The notes: generated from the sequence alone by a model not told the origin. A DNA stretch of 64,000 nt from Georgenia satyanarayanai (GCF_900116375.1 NZ_UETB01000014.1:34870-98869); one strand, 5' to 3'. Positions 55,487 through 63,759 are shown, counted from the first letter of the stretch. Numbers and translations are program-made.

Positions 55487-55503
55487 ATACCCCTGGAGGG
55501 TAT
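55487..55503. promoter_or_regulatory. CsoR-like operator
   Basis: ATACCCCTGGAGGGTAT is a 17-bp sequence with a perfect ATACCC/GGGTAT inverted repeat, resembling actinobacterial CsoR copper-repressor operators. It lies 27 bases before the copB start codon at 55460. No csoR gene is in the window. Confidence 0.6.
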
Positions 55504-55568
55504 CTGCGTCAGTCGTAAGGAACCCGAGCAGCGGTCCATTCCCGATTCGCCCGCACGAGGCAGAGACG

Positions 55569-55585
55569 TTCATCGACTCTTCATG
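55569..55585. promoter_or_regulatory. 11-bp direct repeat site A
   Basis: TTCATCGACTCTTCATG: two TTCAT cores exactly 11 bases apart. On the minus strand it reads CATGAAGAGTCGATGAA. It is about 110 bases upstream of copB. The same pattern recurs at 57294 and 58569. Confidence 0.6.
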
Positions 55586-55804
55586 AAAGGTCGGTCGATT
55601 GCCCCACTCGGTCGATGCCTCTTCGGACCGCGGCAACCACTGGAAGAGGATTCGCGTCAGCCACCAAGCACCCGCCGTCGTCACCGCCGTCCAGGCGCCA
55701 GCGGACCGCCGACCGCGTCCCGTGGCATCAGCGAGGCGTCAGCGGCATGGGCTGACAGGGGGTGCCGTCGACGGAAGGTGGGCGAAGGACGGGCGGGACA
55801 CGGC

Positions 55805-56398
55805 TCAGTCCGTGTCGCACTGACGCTCTGCAGGTTCCTCGAAGGCCGGCACCGGGCGGGCCTGCGCTTCCTCCGGTGTCGCAGCAACCCCGTTCGCCGC
55901 GATGTCCTCGATGAGCCAGTCCATCTCAAAGATTTCGCGCCTCTGCGCCTCGCTGATCTCCACGGCAAGCTCACAGACCCGGACGTCCTCGATCCCGGCT
56001 CGCTCCGACCGCGTAATGGCCAGGGAGTGGTGGGGAATCATCGCGCGCATGAAGGCGGAGTCGTCCACCGTTGCCTGGCTGCGGTCCAGCGCGATCCCGC
56101 CCGCCAGCAATCCAAGACTCACCACCACGACGACGACGTTCGCCTTGGCGTTCTTGTACATATTGAGCATCCACGCGAGCATGACCAGCCCCATCGCGCC
56201 ACCCATGGTCACCGCCATGAAGACACGGCTCTGGCTGAAGCGTACGTGGCCCCACTCCCACGACCCGGCAAACATCACCCAGTACATAACGACCATCGCC
56301 GTCAGGAGCATCGCAGCGAACCGCAGGTACATCGTCATGCTCGGAGTCCGCGAGTGGCTGTCGTGGTTGTCATTGTTCGAGTGTTCGTGCTCGGCCAT
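55805..56398 (-). CDS. DUF305 protein with N-terminal membrane domain
   Basis: 197 residues from the ATG at 56398 with AGGAG about 10 bases upstream. The His/Asn-rich head (AEHEHSNNDNHDSH) precedes three helices (about 20-40, 51-75, 80-99). The DUF305 part follows with FMRAMIPHHSLAITRSERAG (the MIPHHxxA signature), VCELAVEISEAQRREI and EMDWLIEDIAANG. Membrane-bound DUF305 proteins often accompany copper-resistance genes and may bind Cu through His/Met. It is 130 bases downstream of the DUF305 lipoprotein and on the same strand. Confidence 0.85.
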   Translation of the reverse strand: MAEHEHSNNDNHDSHSRTPSMTMYLRFAAMLLTAMVVMYWVMFAGSWEWGHVRFSQSRVFMAVTMGGAMGLVMLAWMLNMYKNAKANVVVVVVSLGLLAGGIALDRSQATVDDSAFMRAMIPHHSLAITRSERAGIEDVRVCELAVEISEAQRREIFEMDWLIEDIAANGVAATPEEAQARPVPAFEEPAERQCDTD

Positions 56399-56527
56399 GG
56401 GAAACACTCTCCTGTTCAGTCAGCGCTGGGGTCCTCATCGTTCCCTCGCTCGCGGGTGCCGTCCTGCTGTTGAGGCCGACCTGGACCGGCACGCGAGCCT
56501 GGGCTCGCCCGCCGGCGGATCAGAACC

Positions 56528-57154
56528 TCACAGGCCCTGGAGGAGTTCCTCCATCTCGCTGATCTCGGCCTGCTGGTCATCGATGATCTTCTGGGCGAGT
56601 CCTAGCGCCTGAGGGTTCTCGCCGCTGTCGAGCTCGTCCTGAGCCATGTCGACCGCGCCGCGGTGGTGGGCGATCATCAGCTCGAGGAACCGCTGGTCGA
56701 ACTCGGCGCCGGACAGGGACTCAAGCTCGGCCATGGCCTCCTCCTGGCTCATCCCCTCCATGTCCATGCCGCCGTGGTCCATGCCCTCGTGGCCCATTGG
56801 GGAGGTCTGCTCACCCCAGGTCTCGAGCCAGGACGTCATCTGCTCGATCTCCGGGCCCTGCGCCGCGGAGATCCGCTCCGCGAGGGAGCGCACCTCCTCG
56901 CTGCCGGCCTTCTCCACGGCCAGGTCGGCCATCTCGATAGCGCCATCGTGGTGGGCGAGCATCATCTGGGCGAACATCGTGTCCGCGTCGTTGTGCACGT
57001 CCTCGACCTGCGTCGCGATGTCGGTCGTCTCCTCCGTGGCGGTGCCCGCAGCCGGCTCCTCCGGTGTGGTCTGTTCGCCGTTACCGCACGCGGCCAAGGC
57101 GAGAGTCAGCGCAACCCCGCCGGCAACGGCGCAGAGTCGGGTCCTGAGTGTCAC
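56528..57154 (-). CDS. DUF305 lipoprotein
   Basis: 208 residues from a GTG at 57154, preferred because GGAG lies 5 bases upstream (ATG 57166 would add four residues). The lipobox LALAACGN (Cys about 23) is followed by a Glu/Thr linker. Two DUF305-type motifs are present: MFAQMMLAHHDGAIEMADLA and FLELMIAHHRGAVDMAQDEL. A Met/His/Gly loop lies between them (GHEGMDHGGMDMEGMSQEE). A periplasm-side copper-binding role is likely. Direct-repeat site B lies 140 bases upstream. Confidence 0.88.
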   Translation of the reverse strand: MTLRTRLCAVAGGVALTLALAACGNGEQTTPEEPAAGTATEETTDIATQVEDVHNDADTMFAQMMLAHHDGAIEMADLAVEKAGSEEVRSLAERISAAQGPEIEQMTSWLETWGEQTSPMGHEGMDHGGMDMEGMSQEEAMAELESLSGAEFDQRFLELMIAHHRGAVDMAQDELDSGENPQALGLAQKIIDDQQAEISEMEELLQGL

Positions 57155-57293
57155 GAGCGTCTCCATCTGCTCAAAGTGACCGACGGGGCGAGAAGGCCCG
57201 GCCGCAGCCGGCGAGCCCATCGGTGAGGCGTGAAGGAGGCTAACCACGCGCTGGGTGGAGACACCACGCCGAGCAGCGGCCTCACAGGCATTC

Positions 57294-57310
57294 TTCATAG
57301 AGTCTTCATC
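57294..57310. promoter_or_regulatory. 11-bp direct repeat site B
   Basis: TTCATAGAGTCTTCATC; on the minus strand GATGAAGACTCTATGAA, matching site A at 14 of 17 positions. It is upstream of the DUF305 lipoprotein gene. Confidence 0.6.
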
Positions 57311-57426
57311 CCGGTGCTCCTGGCACGGGGACCCGGAGCGTCCGGTCGGGGCCATCTGGCCCCAGCACCGACCCCAACCCCTGTGGCCGCGCCCAACGCC
57401 AACGCCAGGATCAGGGCCGAACAGTT

Positions 57427-57462
57427 GGTGGGTGGCCCGCAGTCACCTGCGGGCCACCCACC
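57427..57462 (-). terminator. Terminator of the NlpC/P60 gene
   Basis: A perfect 16-bp inverted repeat (GGTGGGTGGCCCGCAG and its complement) with a 4-base loop, beginning 6 bases after the stop codon. Confidence 0.85.
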
Positions 57463-57467
57463 GTCGC

Positions 57468-58301
57468 TCAGCCCACTCGGATGAACGTGGGGTTCGCCTT
57501 GTAGATGTCACGCACCGACAGTGGGTTACCCGGGCTGAAGGCCGCGATGTACTGCCCGTTCCCCACGTAGATGCCCACGTGCCCGGGCCACCACACCAGG
57601 TCACCGGGCTGGGCCTGGGAAGCCGAGACCTGCGTGCCCGCGTTGCGCTGCGCCGAGGACGACCGCGGAATGGAGATGCCCGCCTGGGCGTAGACGTACT
57701 GGGTGAACCCCGAGCAGTCGAAGCCCGCCGGGGTCGACCCGCCCCACACGTAGGGGGTGCCGATGTACTGGTAGGCGATGTCCAGGACCGCGTTGCCCGA
57801 CGTGTTGGCCGGGGGGGCCTCGCTGCGGGCCGCCGAGCGTGAGGCCGAGGCGCTCTCCCGCTCGATGCCGTTCGCCGACGAGGTGGCCGTGGTGGGGGCC
57901 GCTACGCTGGCCTGGCCCTGGGGGATGGTGAGCACCTCTCCGACAATGATCAGGGCCTGCGCGTTCAGGCCGTTCGCCGAGATGATCGCCGAGATCGTGC
58001 TGTCGTAGCGCTGCGCCAGCTTCCCCACGGTGTCTCCGGACACGACGGTGTGGGTGACCTGCGCCGCGTCACCGGTCTGCGTGCTCGCCGTCGCCTGGGT
58101 GTCGACGACCGGGGGGTCGGGGTGGACCGGTTCCATCGCGGAGGCGGTGGTGGTGGCCATGGTCAGCACCAGGCCGGAGGAGGCCGCGGCAAGCGCGGCA
58201 CGGCGCGCGGCCGGACCCGTCAGGCACGGGCCCAGTGATGAGAATGCGGTGACGGGACGGCCCTCGGCGCGGTGCCGTCCACGGGTGTGGCTAGATGTCA
58301 T
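57468..58301 (-). CDS. LysM + NlpC/P60 peptidoglycan endopeptidase
   Basis: 277 residues from the ATG at 58301 with GGAGAGG 8 bases upstream. An export signal (about 20-55) is followed by a LysM domain (about 82-128: HTVVSGDTVGKLAQRYDSTI, SANGLNAQALIIVGEVLTIP), a Ser/Ala linker and a C-terminal NlpC/P60 domain (about 165-277). The catalytic Cys is in GFDCSGFTQYVYAQAG, the His in PGHVGIYVGNGQYI, and the third residue in the final segment. It cleaves stem-peptide bonds in the wall. The long 5' leader carries a c-di-AMP riboswitch, as is usual for such hydrolases in actinobacteria. Confidence 0.92.
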   Translation of the reverse strand: MTSSHTRGRHRAEGRPVTAFSSLGPCLTGPAARRAALAAASSGLVLTMATTTASAMEPVHPDPPVVDTQATASTQTGDAAQVTHTVVSGDTVGKLAQRYDSTISAIISANGLNAQALIIVGEVLTIPQGQASVAAPTTATSSANGIERESASASRSAARSEAPPANTSGNAVLDIAYQYIGTPYVWGGSTPAGFDCSGFTQYVYAQAGISIPRSSSAQRNAGTQVSASQAQPGDLVWWPGHVGIYVGNGQYIAAFSPGNPLSVRDIYKANPTFIRVG

Positions 58302-58319
58302 GGGTAAACCTCTCCAGAG

Positions 58320-58480
58320 CGCCTACGAGGTCAGCTGTCGGGTTCGGGTAGGAGCACACCCGGCTCGGTCATCGAGCTTCACCCCAAGGACCTGCACGCA
58401 GGCCCACATTGGGTTCCCCGTCCCTGCCACGGACGATCGAGGACCACGGTGCGGTGGCAGGGCTCGGCGTCCGCACGTGG
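58320..58480 (-). ncRNA. c-di-AMP (ydaO-type) riboswitch
   Basis: On the minus strand the conserved pieces occur in order: GCCGAGCCCTGCC (58468-58456), GGGGAACCC (58419-58411), GGGGTGAAGC (58385-58376), and CCGAACCCGACAG (58347-58335) followed by CTGACCTCGTAGGCG. These are the hallmark segments of actinobacterial ydaO riboswitches that precede rpf and NlpC/P60 genes. The ligand is c-di-AMP; binding usually turns expression off. It ends about 20 bases before the start codon. Confidence 0.9.
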
Positions 58481-58568
58481 GCTTCCCGGTGAAGGGGGCG
58501 GGAAGCAGGAGCGACGCTACACACCCTGGCCTCCAGGATCACGGTTCGATAACGGCCTCGGAGAAGAC

Positions 58569-58585
58569 TTCATCAAACCTTCATC
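58569..58585. promoter_or_regulatory. 11-bp direct repeat site C
   Basis: TTCATCAAACCTTCATC; minus strand GATGAAGGTTTGATGAA. Lies between divergent genes, 100 bases before the copper protein start and upstream of the riboswitch-controlled NlpC/P60 gene. Confidence 0.6.
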
Positions 58586-58684
58586 ACCACCACGTCTCCT
58601 GCCCAGGCACTTCCACGGCGTCTCCCGTAGCGTCGCGAGCCCCGACCGAACACGGGGCAAGCGACCAGCGACGGAGGAAGAACA

Positions 58685-59086
58685 GTGAGAACCGCGGAGA
58701 TGATCACCACTCACCCCGGCGAGATCGGCCTCGACCGCGATCTGCTGGCCCGGGCGGTCGATGCCCTCGTGGCGTGTTCGCAGGCCTGTACCGCCTGCGC
58801 GGACGCCTGCCTCAGCGAGGACATGGTCGACCAGCTACGCACGTGCATCCGCACCAACCTCGACTGCGCCGACATCTGCGACACCACAGCCCGCGTGCTG
58901 TCGCGCCACACCGGCTACGACGCCACCCTCACCCGTGCCATGCTCCAGGCCTGCATCCAGGCATGCCGCACGTGCGGCGATGAGTGCGCGGCCCACGCCG
59001 GCCACCACGAGCACTGCCGCGTCTGCGCCGAGGCCTGCCGCGCCTGCGAGCAGGCCTGCGCCGAGCTCCTCGCCACCATCGGCTGA
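58685..59086 (+). CDS. Four-helix-bundle Cys-rich copper-binding protein (DUF326, Csp-like)
   Basis: 133 residues from a GTG at 58685 with GGAGG upstream. Cysteines are spaced as CxxC/CxxxC along four helices: ACSQACTACADACLSE, LRTCIRTNLDCADICDTT, ACIQACRTCGDECAAHAG, HHEHCRVCAEACRACEQACA. This is the pattern of copper storage proteins that line a helical bundle with thiols for Cu(I). No signal peptide is present, so it is cytosolic (Csp3-like). Confidence 0.92.
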   Translation: MRTAEMITTHPGEIGLDRDLLARAVDALVACSQACTACADACLSEDMVDQLRTCIRTNLDCADICDTTARVLSRHTGYDATLTRAMLQACIQACRTCGDECAAHAGHHEHCRVCAEACRACEQACAELLATIG

Positions 59087-59126
59087 AAGACGCCCGCAGC
59101 CGCCGCCCATCACCGCGGGTGACCGC

Positions 59127-59585
59127 GCCTTTGCTGTCCCAGGCGGGCGGGTCCTGCCAGCCGCCGAGGAGTCTATGCTCCTCGCGGGAGAGGCCCACGA
59201 CCGAGTTGAGGAGGGGCATCTCGCTCAGCGGCAGCCCGCCGCACACGATGAACCCGGCGCGCTCGATGAAGCCCATGGCCTTCTGCCGGTCCTCCAGCGC
59301 AGGGTCCGCAAGTCCTTCATCGTGTGGGTGATCGTCGCCAGCCCTACCCCCACCGTGCGGTTGAGGCGAGTGAGGTGCTCGGCCCGGTCCACCGGCCCGG
59401 GACCGGCCTTGAGCGCCTGGTCGAGCTCATCGAGGACGACGACGTAGTGCCGCCGTGTCTCCAGGCCCGGGGTCCCCCCTCGCGGCGTGTGTCTCGTCGA
59501 TAGGGGCCGCGGCCGCCGGGCAGAAGGCGACCCGGACGGCCTTGACAGCTCGTGCCCCGAGGACGGCCGTGCCGCCTCGGGACCA
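59127..59585 (-). pseudogene. Degraded conjugation-type ATP-binding protein (TraC/VirB4-like) fragment
   Basis: Three collinear segments in different frames read as one family: RGGTAVLGARAVKAVRVAFC, then RHYVVVLDELDQALKAGPGP with VDRAEHLTRLNRTVGVGLAT and ITHTMKDL, then PALEDRQKAMGFIERAGF with IVCGGLPLSEMPLLNSVVGL and SREEHRLLGGWQDPPAWDSK. These match the C-terminal ATPase part of actinobacterial conjugative-element proteins (VVVLDE Walker B, TRLNR, WQDPPAWDS). At least two frameshifts separate the segments, and both ends are missing. It is a relic of a mobile element beside the copper genes. Confidence 0.75.
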
Positions 59586-59602
59586 GCGAGTGCACTCTCT
59601 GG

Positions 59603-60565
59603 TCAGTCAGGGAAGCCGGGCGCTGAGCTCCCGTCATCCGACCGGCGGACGGTGAGCAGCGGCTCGGCCGGCTGGAGGTCACCGGTCAGGGCGCGGCGGG
59701 CGAGAAGCTCGGCGCCGTCGAGCGACGTGCCACGCGGCGGGTCGAGGACGACGTCGGGGCGCAGCCGCGTCAGCTCCTCCCGCATCGTCTCGAGCACCAC
59801 CGCGGCGCCGAACACTCCGCCGGTCCACGACGCGAGTGGGGGGACCGGTGGGCGCAGCGCCGCGCCGAGGCTACGGGCGAGCTCGCGCCCGGCGAGGCGC
59901 AGCACCTCCCGCGACACGCCGTCGCCGTCCTCGGAGAGCCCGGCGACGTCGGGGACGACGGAGGCGAGCACCCCGGCCCGGTCCTCGCGCGTGTAGATCT
60001 GCCGCGGCCACGACTCCGGCGCCCCGAGCCGGGCGACGGTGGCGGCAAGGAGTGCGGCGGCGTCGGCCCGCCGTCCGTCGTGCTGCTCGAGCGCCGTCTG
60101 CAGCGCACGCATGCCGATCCACGAGCCCGAGCCGGCGTCACCGAGGACGTGGCCCCAGCCGTCGACCTTGCGCCAGCAGTCGGCGAGGTCGGTCCCCAGC
60201 GCCGTCGAGCCGGTGCCGGTGAGGACGACGGCTCCCGGCCGGCCACCGAGCGCGCCGACGGCGGAGGTGACGGCGTCGGAGGCGACGACGGTGCGCACGT
60301 TGCCGAGAACGGAGCGGACGGCGTCGAGCACCACCTGCGGCCCGTCGGAGAGGGTGAGGATGCCGCTGGAGCCGACGCACACGGCGTCGACGTCCCCAAC
60401 GCGTACGCCCAGCCGCTCGACGAGGGCGGTGACGAGCGGCGCCGCGACGAGCCCGGACGGGCTCACCCGCAGGCGCTCGCCGCTCGCCTCCCGCGCGCCA
60501 CCGGGACCGGTCAGGCGCGCGCGGGAGCCGGAGCCGCCGAGGTCGACGGCGAGGACGGTGCTCAC
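59603..60565 (-). CDS. BadF/BadG/BcrA/BcrD-family N-acetylglucosamine-type kinase
   Basis: 320 residues from a GTG at 60565, 4 bases after the permease stop. ASKHA landmarks are VLAVDLGGSGSRARLTG (phosphate 1), VCVGSSGILTL, VVASDAVTSAVGALGG with AVVLTGTGSTALG, GWGHVLGDAGSGSWIGMRAL and SWTGGVFGAAVV. BadF-type proteins in this setting phosphorylate GlcNAc or MurNAc; MurQ in the same operon requires MurNAc-6-P, so MurNAc kinase is the best guess. Last gene of the operon; its stop lies next to the mobile-element relic. Confidence 0.85.
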   Translation of the reverse strand: MSTVLAVDLGGSGSRARLTGPGGAREASGERLRVSPSGLVAAPLVTALVERLGVRVGDVDAVCVGSSGILTLSDGPQVVLDAVRSVLGNVRTVVASDAVTSAVGALGGRPGAVVLTGTGSTALGTDLADCWRKVDGWGHVLGDAGSGSWIGMRALQTALEQHDGRRADAAALLAATVARLGAPESWPRQIYTREDRAGVLASVVPDVAGLSEDGDGVSREVLRLAGRELARSLGAALRPPVPPLASWTGGVFGAAVVLETMREELTRLRPDVVLDPPRGTSLDGAELLARRALTGDLQPAEPLLTVRRSDDGSSAPGFPD

Positions 60566-60569
60566 GCCG

Positions 60570-61469
60570 CTACTTTCCCATCCCCGCGGTGAGGCCGGCG
60601 ATGATCTGCCGGGTCGCGACGAGGAACAGGAAGATGAGCGGCACGGTGGCGATGACGAGCCCGGCGAAGAGCGTGGACCAGTCGGTCTGGTACTCCCCGA
60701 AGAAGCTCGTCAGGCCCACCGGCAGCGTGTACTTCTGCTGGTCGCGGATGAGGATGAGCGGGTAGAAGAAGTCGTTCCAGATCGGAACGAAGCGGAAGAC
60801 GACCACCGTGGCGATCGCCGGCCGCACGAGCGGTGCCATGACGCTCCAGAACATCCGGAACGGTCCGGCGCCGTCCAGCCGCGCCGCCTCCTCCAGCTCA
60901 CCGGGGAGCTGGCGGAAGAAGGTGGTGAGCACGAAGACCGAGAACGGCACGCTCACCGCTGCGTAGACCATGACGAGCCCCGTCCGGGTGGAGACGAGCC
61001 CGAAGGAGTCGAGCAGGTAGAAGATCGGGACGATCATGAGGAAGACCGGCATCATGAGGCCCGAGACGAAGACCGCCTCGATGACGGACATGAGTCGCCC
61101 CTTGGCGCGGGCCAGGGCGTAGGCAGCCAGCAGGGACACCGCCGTCGCGATGACCACCGAGGAGACGGTGACGACGATCGAGTTGAGGAAGTACGTCGAG
61201 AAGGACGCCTCGATCCACGCCCGCTGGTAGCTGGTGAAGTCCGGCTGCAGCGGCAGGCCCAGGGGCTGAGTGGCCAGGTCCCGGTTCGTCCGCAGCGAGT
61301 TGAGCAGCATGATGACCAGCGGCACGACGGCGACGGCGGCGTAGAGCCACAGCGCCGTCGTCGTCATCGCCGCGGCCCAGCCCCGGTCCCGGCGCCCGCG
61401 GCGCGGACGCGGCTCGCTGACGACGGGCGGCAGGCTGTCGGGACGGCGCGTCGTGGGGGCGGCGGTCAC
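60570..61469 (-). CDS. Carbohydrate ABC transporter permease (MalG-like)
   Basis: 299 residues from the ATG at 61469, overlapping the preceding permease by 4 bases. It has a basic cytoplasmic head (PRPRRGRRDRGWAAAM), six helices and the EAA loop EEAARLDGAGPFRMFWSVMA that contacts the ATPase. It is the second permease of a CUT1-type sugar importer. No ATP-binding subunit is encoded in the operon, so a shared MsiK-like ATPase is likely. Confidence 0.92.
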   Translation of the reverse strand: MTAAPTTRRPDSLPPVVSEPRPRRGRRDRGWAAAMTTTALWLYAAVAVVPLVIMLLNSLRTNRDLATQPLGLPLQPDFTSYQRAWIEASFSTYFLNSIVVTVSSVVIATAVSLLAAYALARAKGRLMSVIEAVFVSGLMMPVFLMIVPIFYLLDSFGLVSTRTGLVMVYAAVSVPFSVFVLTTFFRQLPGELEEAARLDGAGPFRMFWSVMAPLVRPAIATVVVFRFVPIWNDFFYPLILIRDQQKYTLPVGLTSFFGEYQTDWSTLFAGLVIATVPLIFLFLVATRQIIAGLTAGMGK

Positions 61470-62440
61470 TGGCCCAACCTCCTCTCAGTGCGACGGAACC
61501 ATCGGGTGAAGACCGTCGACAGCACGAAGATGAACAGGAAGAGCAGGATCGCGATCGCCGAGGACGTGCCGATGGCGTTGGACGAGCCGGACTCGAAGGC
61601 CGTGCGGTAGAAGACGAGCGACAGGACGTCGGTCGCCCCCGCCGGCGCACCGGTGGACCCGCCCAGGGCGTACGGGATCGGGAAGGCCTCCATCGAGAAG
61701 ATGAAGGTGAGGACGCTGACCGTCCCGATGACCGGCGTCATGAGCGGCAGCGTGATCGCGAAGAAGCGCTGCGGGCCGGACGCGCCGTCCAGCTCGGCGG
61801 CCTCGTCCAGCTCGGGCGCCAGCCCGCCGAGGGCCGCCCCGTACAGGAGGAGCGGGAAGCCCACCCACTGCCAGGCGGTGACGAGCACGACCACCCACAG
61901 CGCCGTGCCCGGCGTGCCGAGCCACGGCAGGGCGAGGGAGTCCAGGCCCACCGCCTTGAGGGCGGCGTTGACCGGGCCGAACAGCGGGGAGAGCAGCAGC
62001 GACCACAGGTAGCCCACGACCAGCGGGCTCACGAGGTAGGGCATCGTGAACAGCACCTGGAAGAAGCGCCGGAAGCGGGCGCGGCGGTGCAGGATCACGG
62101 CGAAGAGCAGGCCCACGGAGTTCTGCACCACCATGGCGCCGCCGAACAGCAGCAGGTTGTGCCCGAAGGCCCGCGGCAGCGTGGAGCGGTAGGGCTCGGA
62201 GGTGAAGAGGTTGACGAAGTTCGCCAGCCCCACGAACTCCTCCTGGCTGGTACCGCGCCACGAGTACATCGAGTAGGTCACCGCGGTGACCATCGGGTAG
62301 AGCACGAAGATGGCGAACAGCACCGCCGCGGGGGCGATGAACAGCAGGGCGACCCGGGTGGGCAGCGCCGCCGTCGTCAGCCGACGACGACGGCGCTGCC
62401 CCGGTTCCACGGCAGCCGCCTGTGCGGGGGTGGTCGTCAC
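61466..62440 (-). CDS. Carbohydrate ABC transporter permease (MalF-like)
   Basis: 324 residues from a GTG at 62440 overlapping the binding-protein stop. Six helices are evident. The EAA loop is DEAAELDGASGPQRFFAITL. The N-terminal RRRRRLTTAALPTRVALLFI head is typical. Part of the same CUT1 importer as its neighbours. Confidence 0.92.
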   Translation of the reverse strand: MTTTPAQAAAVEPGQRRRRRLTTAALPTRVALLFIAPAAVLFAIFVLYPMVTAVTYSMYSWRGTSQEEFVGLANFVNLFTSEPYRSTLPRAFGHNLLLFGGAMVVQNSVGLLFAVILHRRARFRRFFQVLFTMPYLVSPLVVGYLWSLLLSPLFGPVNAALKAVGLDSLALPWLGTPGTALWVVVLVTAWQWVGFPLLLYGAALGGLAPELDEAAELDGASGPQRFFAITLPLMTPVIGTVSVLTFIFSMEAFPIPYALGGSTGAPAGATDVLSLVFYRTAFESGSSNAIGTSSAIAILLFLFIFVLSTVFTRWFRRTERRLGQ

Positions 62441-63759
62441 TGGCCCGGGGTGAACCACTCTGCGAGGCCGTCGTTGACGTCCTGCGCGACCTGCGCCGGG
62501 TCCTTGTCGCCGAGGAAGAGCTCCTGGATGCCCGCGCCGAGGAGGTCGGTGCCGCTCGGGTCGCCGTAGCGGAAGTTGACGAGCTGCAGGTAGGGGGCGG
62601 GGTTCTCCTGGTACAGGTCCCACATCTCCTGCATGAGCGGGTCCTCGAAGGTGACGCCGGGGACCGGGGAGAACTGCTTGAGGTCGTTGGCGACCATCTG
62701 CCCGAACTCCTGGGTGGCGAGCCACTTGATGAGGGTCTCGGCCTCCTCCGGGTGGGCGCTGTTGGCGCTCAGGCCCCAGTTGCCGTCGGCGTAGGCCGGG
62801 GTGACGGGGTGGTCGAGGGCCGCGCCCGGGGGCGGCGGCACCTGGAAGACGCCGAGCTCCATGTCGGGGTTCTCCGCCTGGAAGAAGGCCAGCTCGAAGG
62901 AACCGCCGGGGAACATCGCGGCCTGCTCGGTCGTGAAGAGCACCTGGGACTCGGTGTAGCTGACGCCCACGACGTTCTCGGGCATGTACTCCTGGACGTC
63001 GACGACGGTCTGCAGGGAGTCGACGTAGGCCTGGTCGGTGAGGTCGGTGTCCCCGGCCAGGACGGCCTCCTCGAACTCCGCGCCGCCGTACTCGGCCGAG
63101 CCGAGGATGTCGTGGACGATCGGCATCATCCAGGCGTCCAGGCCGCCGACCGACATCGGGGTGACACCCGCCTCGGCGAGGGTCTCGTTGACCTCGAGGA
63201 ACTCCTCCCAGGTGGTCGGCTCCTCCAGGCCGTGCTCCTCGAAGATCGCGGTGTTGTAGTACATCTGCAGCGTCTGCGAGGCGAAGGGCACGCCGTAGAC
63301 CTGCCCGTCCTCGCGGCCCAGCGCGCCGGCGAGGATCGTCTCGTCGAACTCGCTGACCTCGGGGACGATGTCGTCCAGCGCGACGAGGTTGCCGCCCTCG
63401 ACGAGCGGCTGGAGCAGGCCGTAGCTGCGCACCTGGGCGACGTCAGGGCCGTCGCTGCCGGTGAGGCCCGTCTGCAGGATCTGGTTGTACTCGGTGTTGA
63501 CGAACGCCTGGAAGTCGACGGTGATGCAGGGGTTCTGCTCCTCGAAGGTGTCGAAGATCGTCTCGTAGGCGTCGGCGTCCTCGGTGCGCCAGGACCACAC
63601 CCGCAGGCTGACGTCCTCGGCGCACTCCCCGCCGTCGGCCGTCTGCTCGGAGCCGGCGTCCTGGTCGTCGGGGTCGGGGGCGTCCGACGACGGCGCGCAC
63701 GCGGCGAGGAGGAGGAGACTGGAGACCGCTGTCGCGGCGAAAATGCGGCGTTGCATCAT
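62437..63759 (-). CDS. Extracellular solute-binding lipoprotein of the sugar importer
   Basis: 440 residues from the first ATG of ATGATG at 63759, overlapping the murQ stop. The lipobox LLLLAACAP (Cys about 21) is followed by an Asp/Glu-rich linker and a family-1 binding fold: LRVWSWRTEDADAYETIF, DVAQVRSYGLLQPLVEGG, VYGVPFASQTLQMYYNTAIF, MFPGGSFELAFFQ. It delivers sugar (probably MurNAc or a muropeptide-derived saccharide, from context) to the adjacent permeases. Confidence 0.92.
   Translation of the reverse strand: MMQRRIFAATAVSSLLLLAACAPSSDAPDPDDQDAGSEQTADGGECAEDVSLRVWSWRTEDADAYETIFDTFEEQNPCITVDFQAFVNTEYNQILQTGLTGSDGPDVAQVRSYGLLQPLVEGGNLVALDDIVPEVSEFDETILAGALGREDGQVYGVPFASQTLQMYYNTAIFEEHGLEEPTTWEEFLEVNETLAEAGVTPMSVGGLDAWMMPIVHDILGSAEYGGAEFEEAVLAGDTDLTDQAYVDSLQTVVDVQEYMPENVVGVSYTESQVLFTTEQAAMFPGGSFELAFFQAENPDMELGVFQVPPPPGAALDHPVTPAYADGNWGLSANSAHPEEAETLIKWLATQEFGQMVANDLKQFSPVPGVTFEDPLMQEMWDLYQENPAPYLQLVNFRYGDPSGTDLLGAGIQELFLGDKDPAQVAQDVNDGLAEWFTPGQ

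Larger units (their letters stand above)
55461..55804. other. 344-base intergenic region upstream of copB
   Basis: Contains the CsoR-like operator (55487-55503) and direct-repeat site A (55569-55585), both on the copB side. From 55590 to 55804, up to the stop of the DUF305 gene, I see nothing. Confidence 0.6.
58302..58684. other. 383-base divergent region between NlpC/P60 and the copper protein gene
   Basis: Holds the riboswitch (58320-58480, minus), site C (58569-58585), and TAGCGT -10-like hexamers on both sides of site C (minus 58519-58514; plus 58628-58633). It could therefore drive both flanking genes. Confidence 0.6.
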
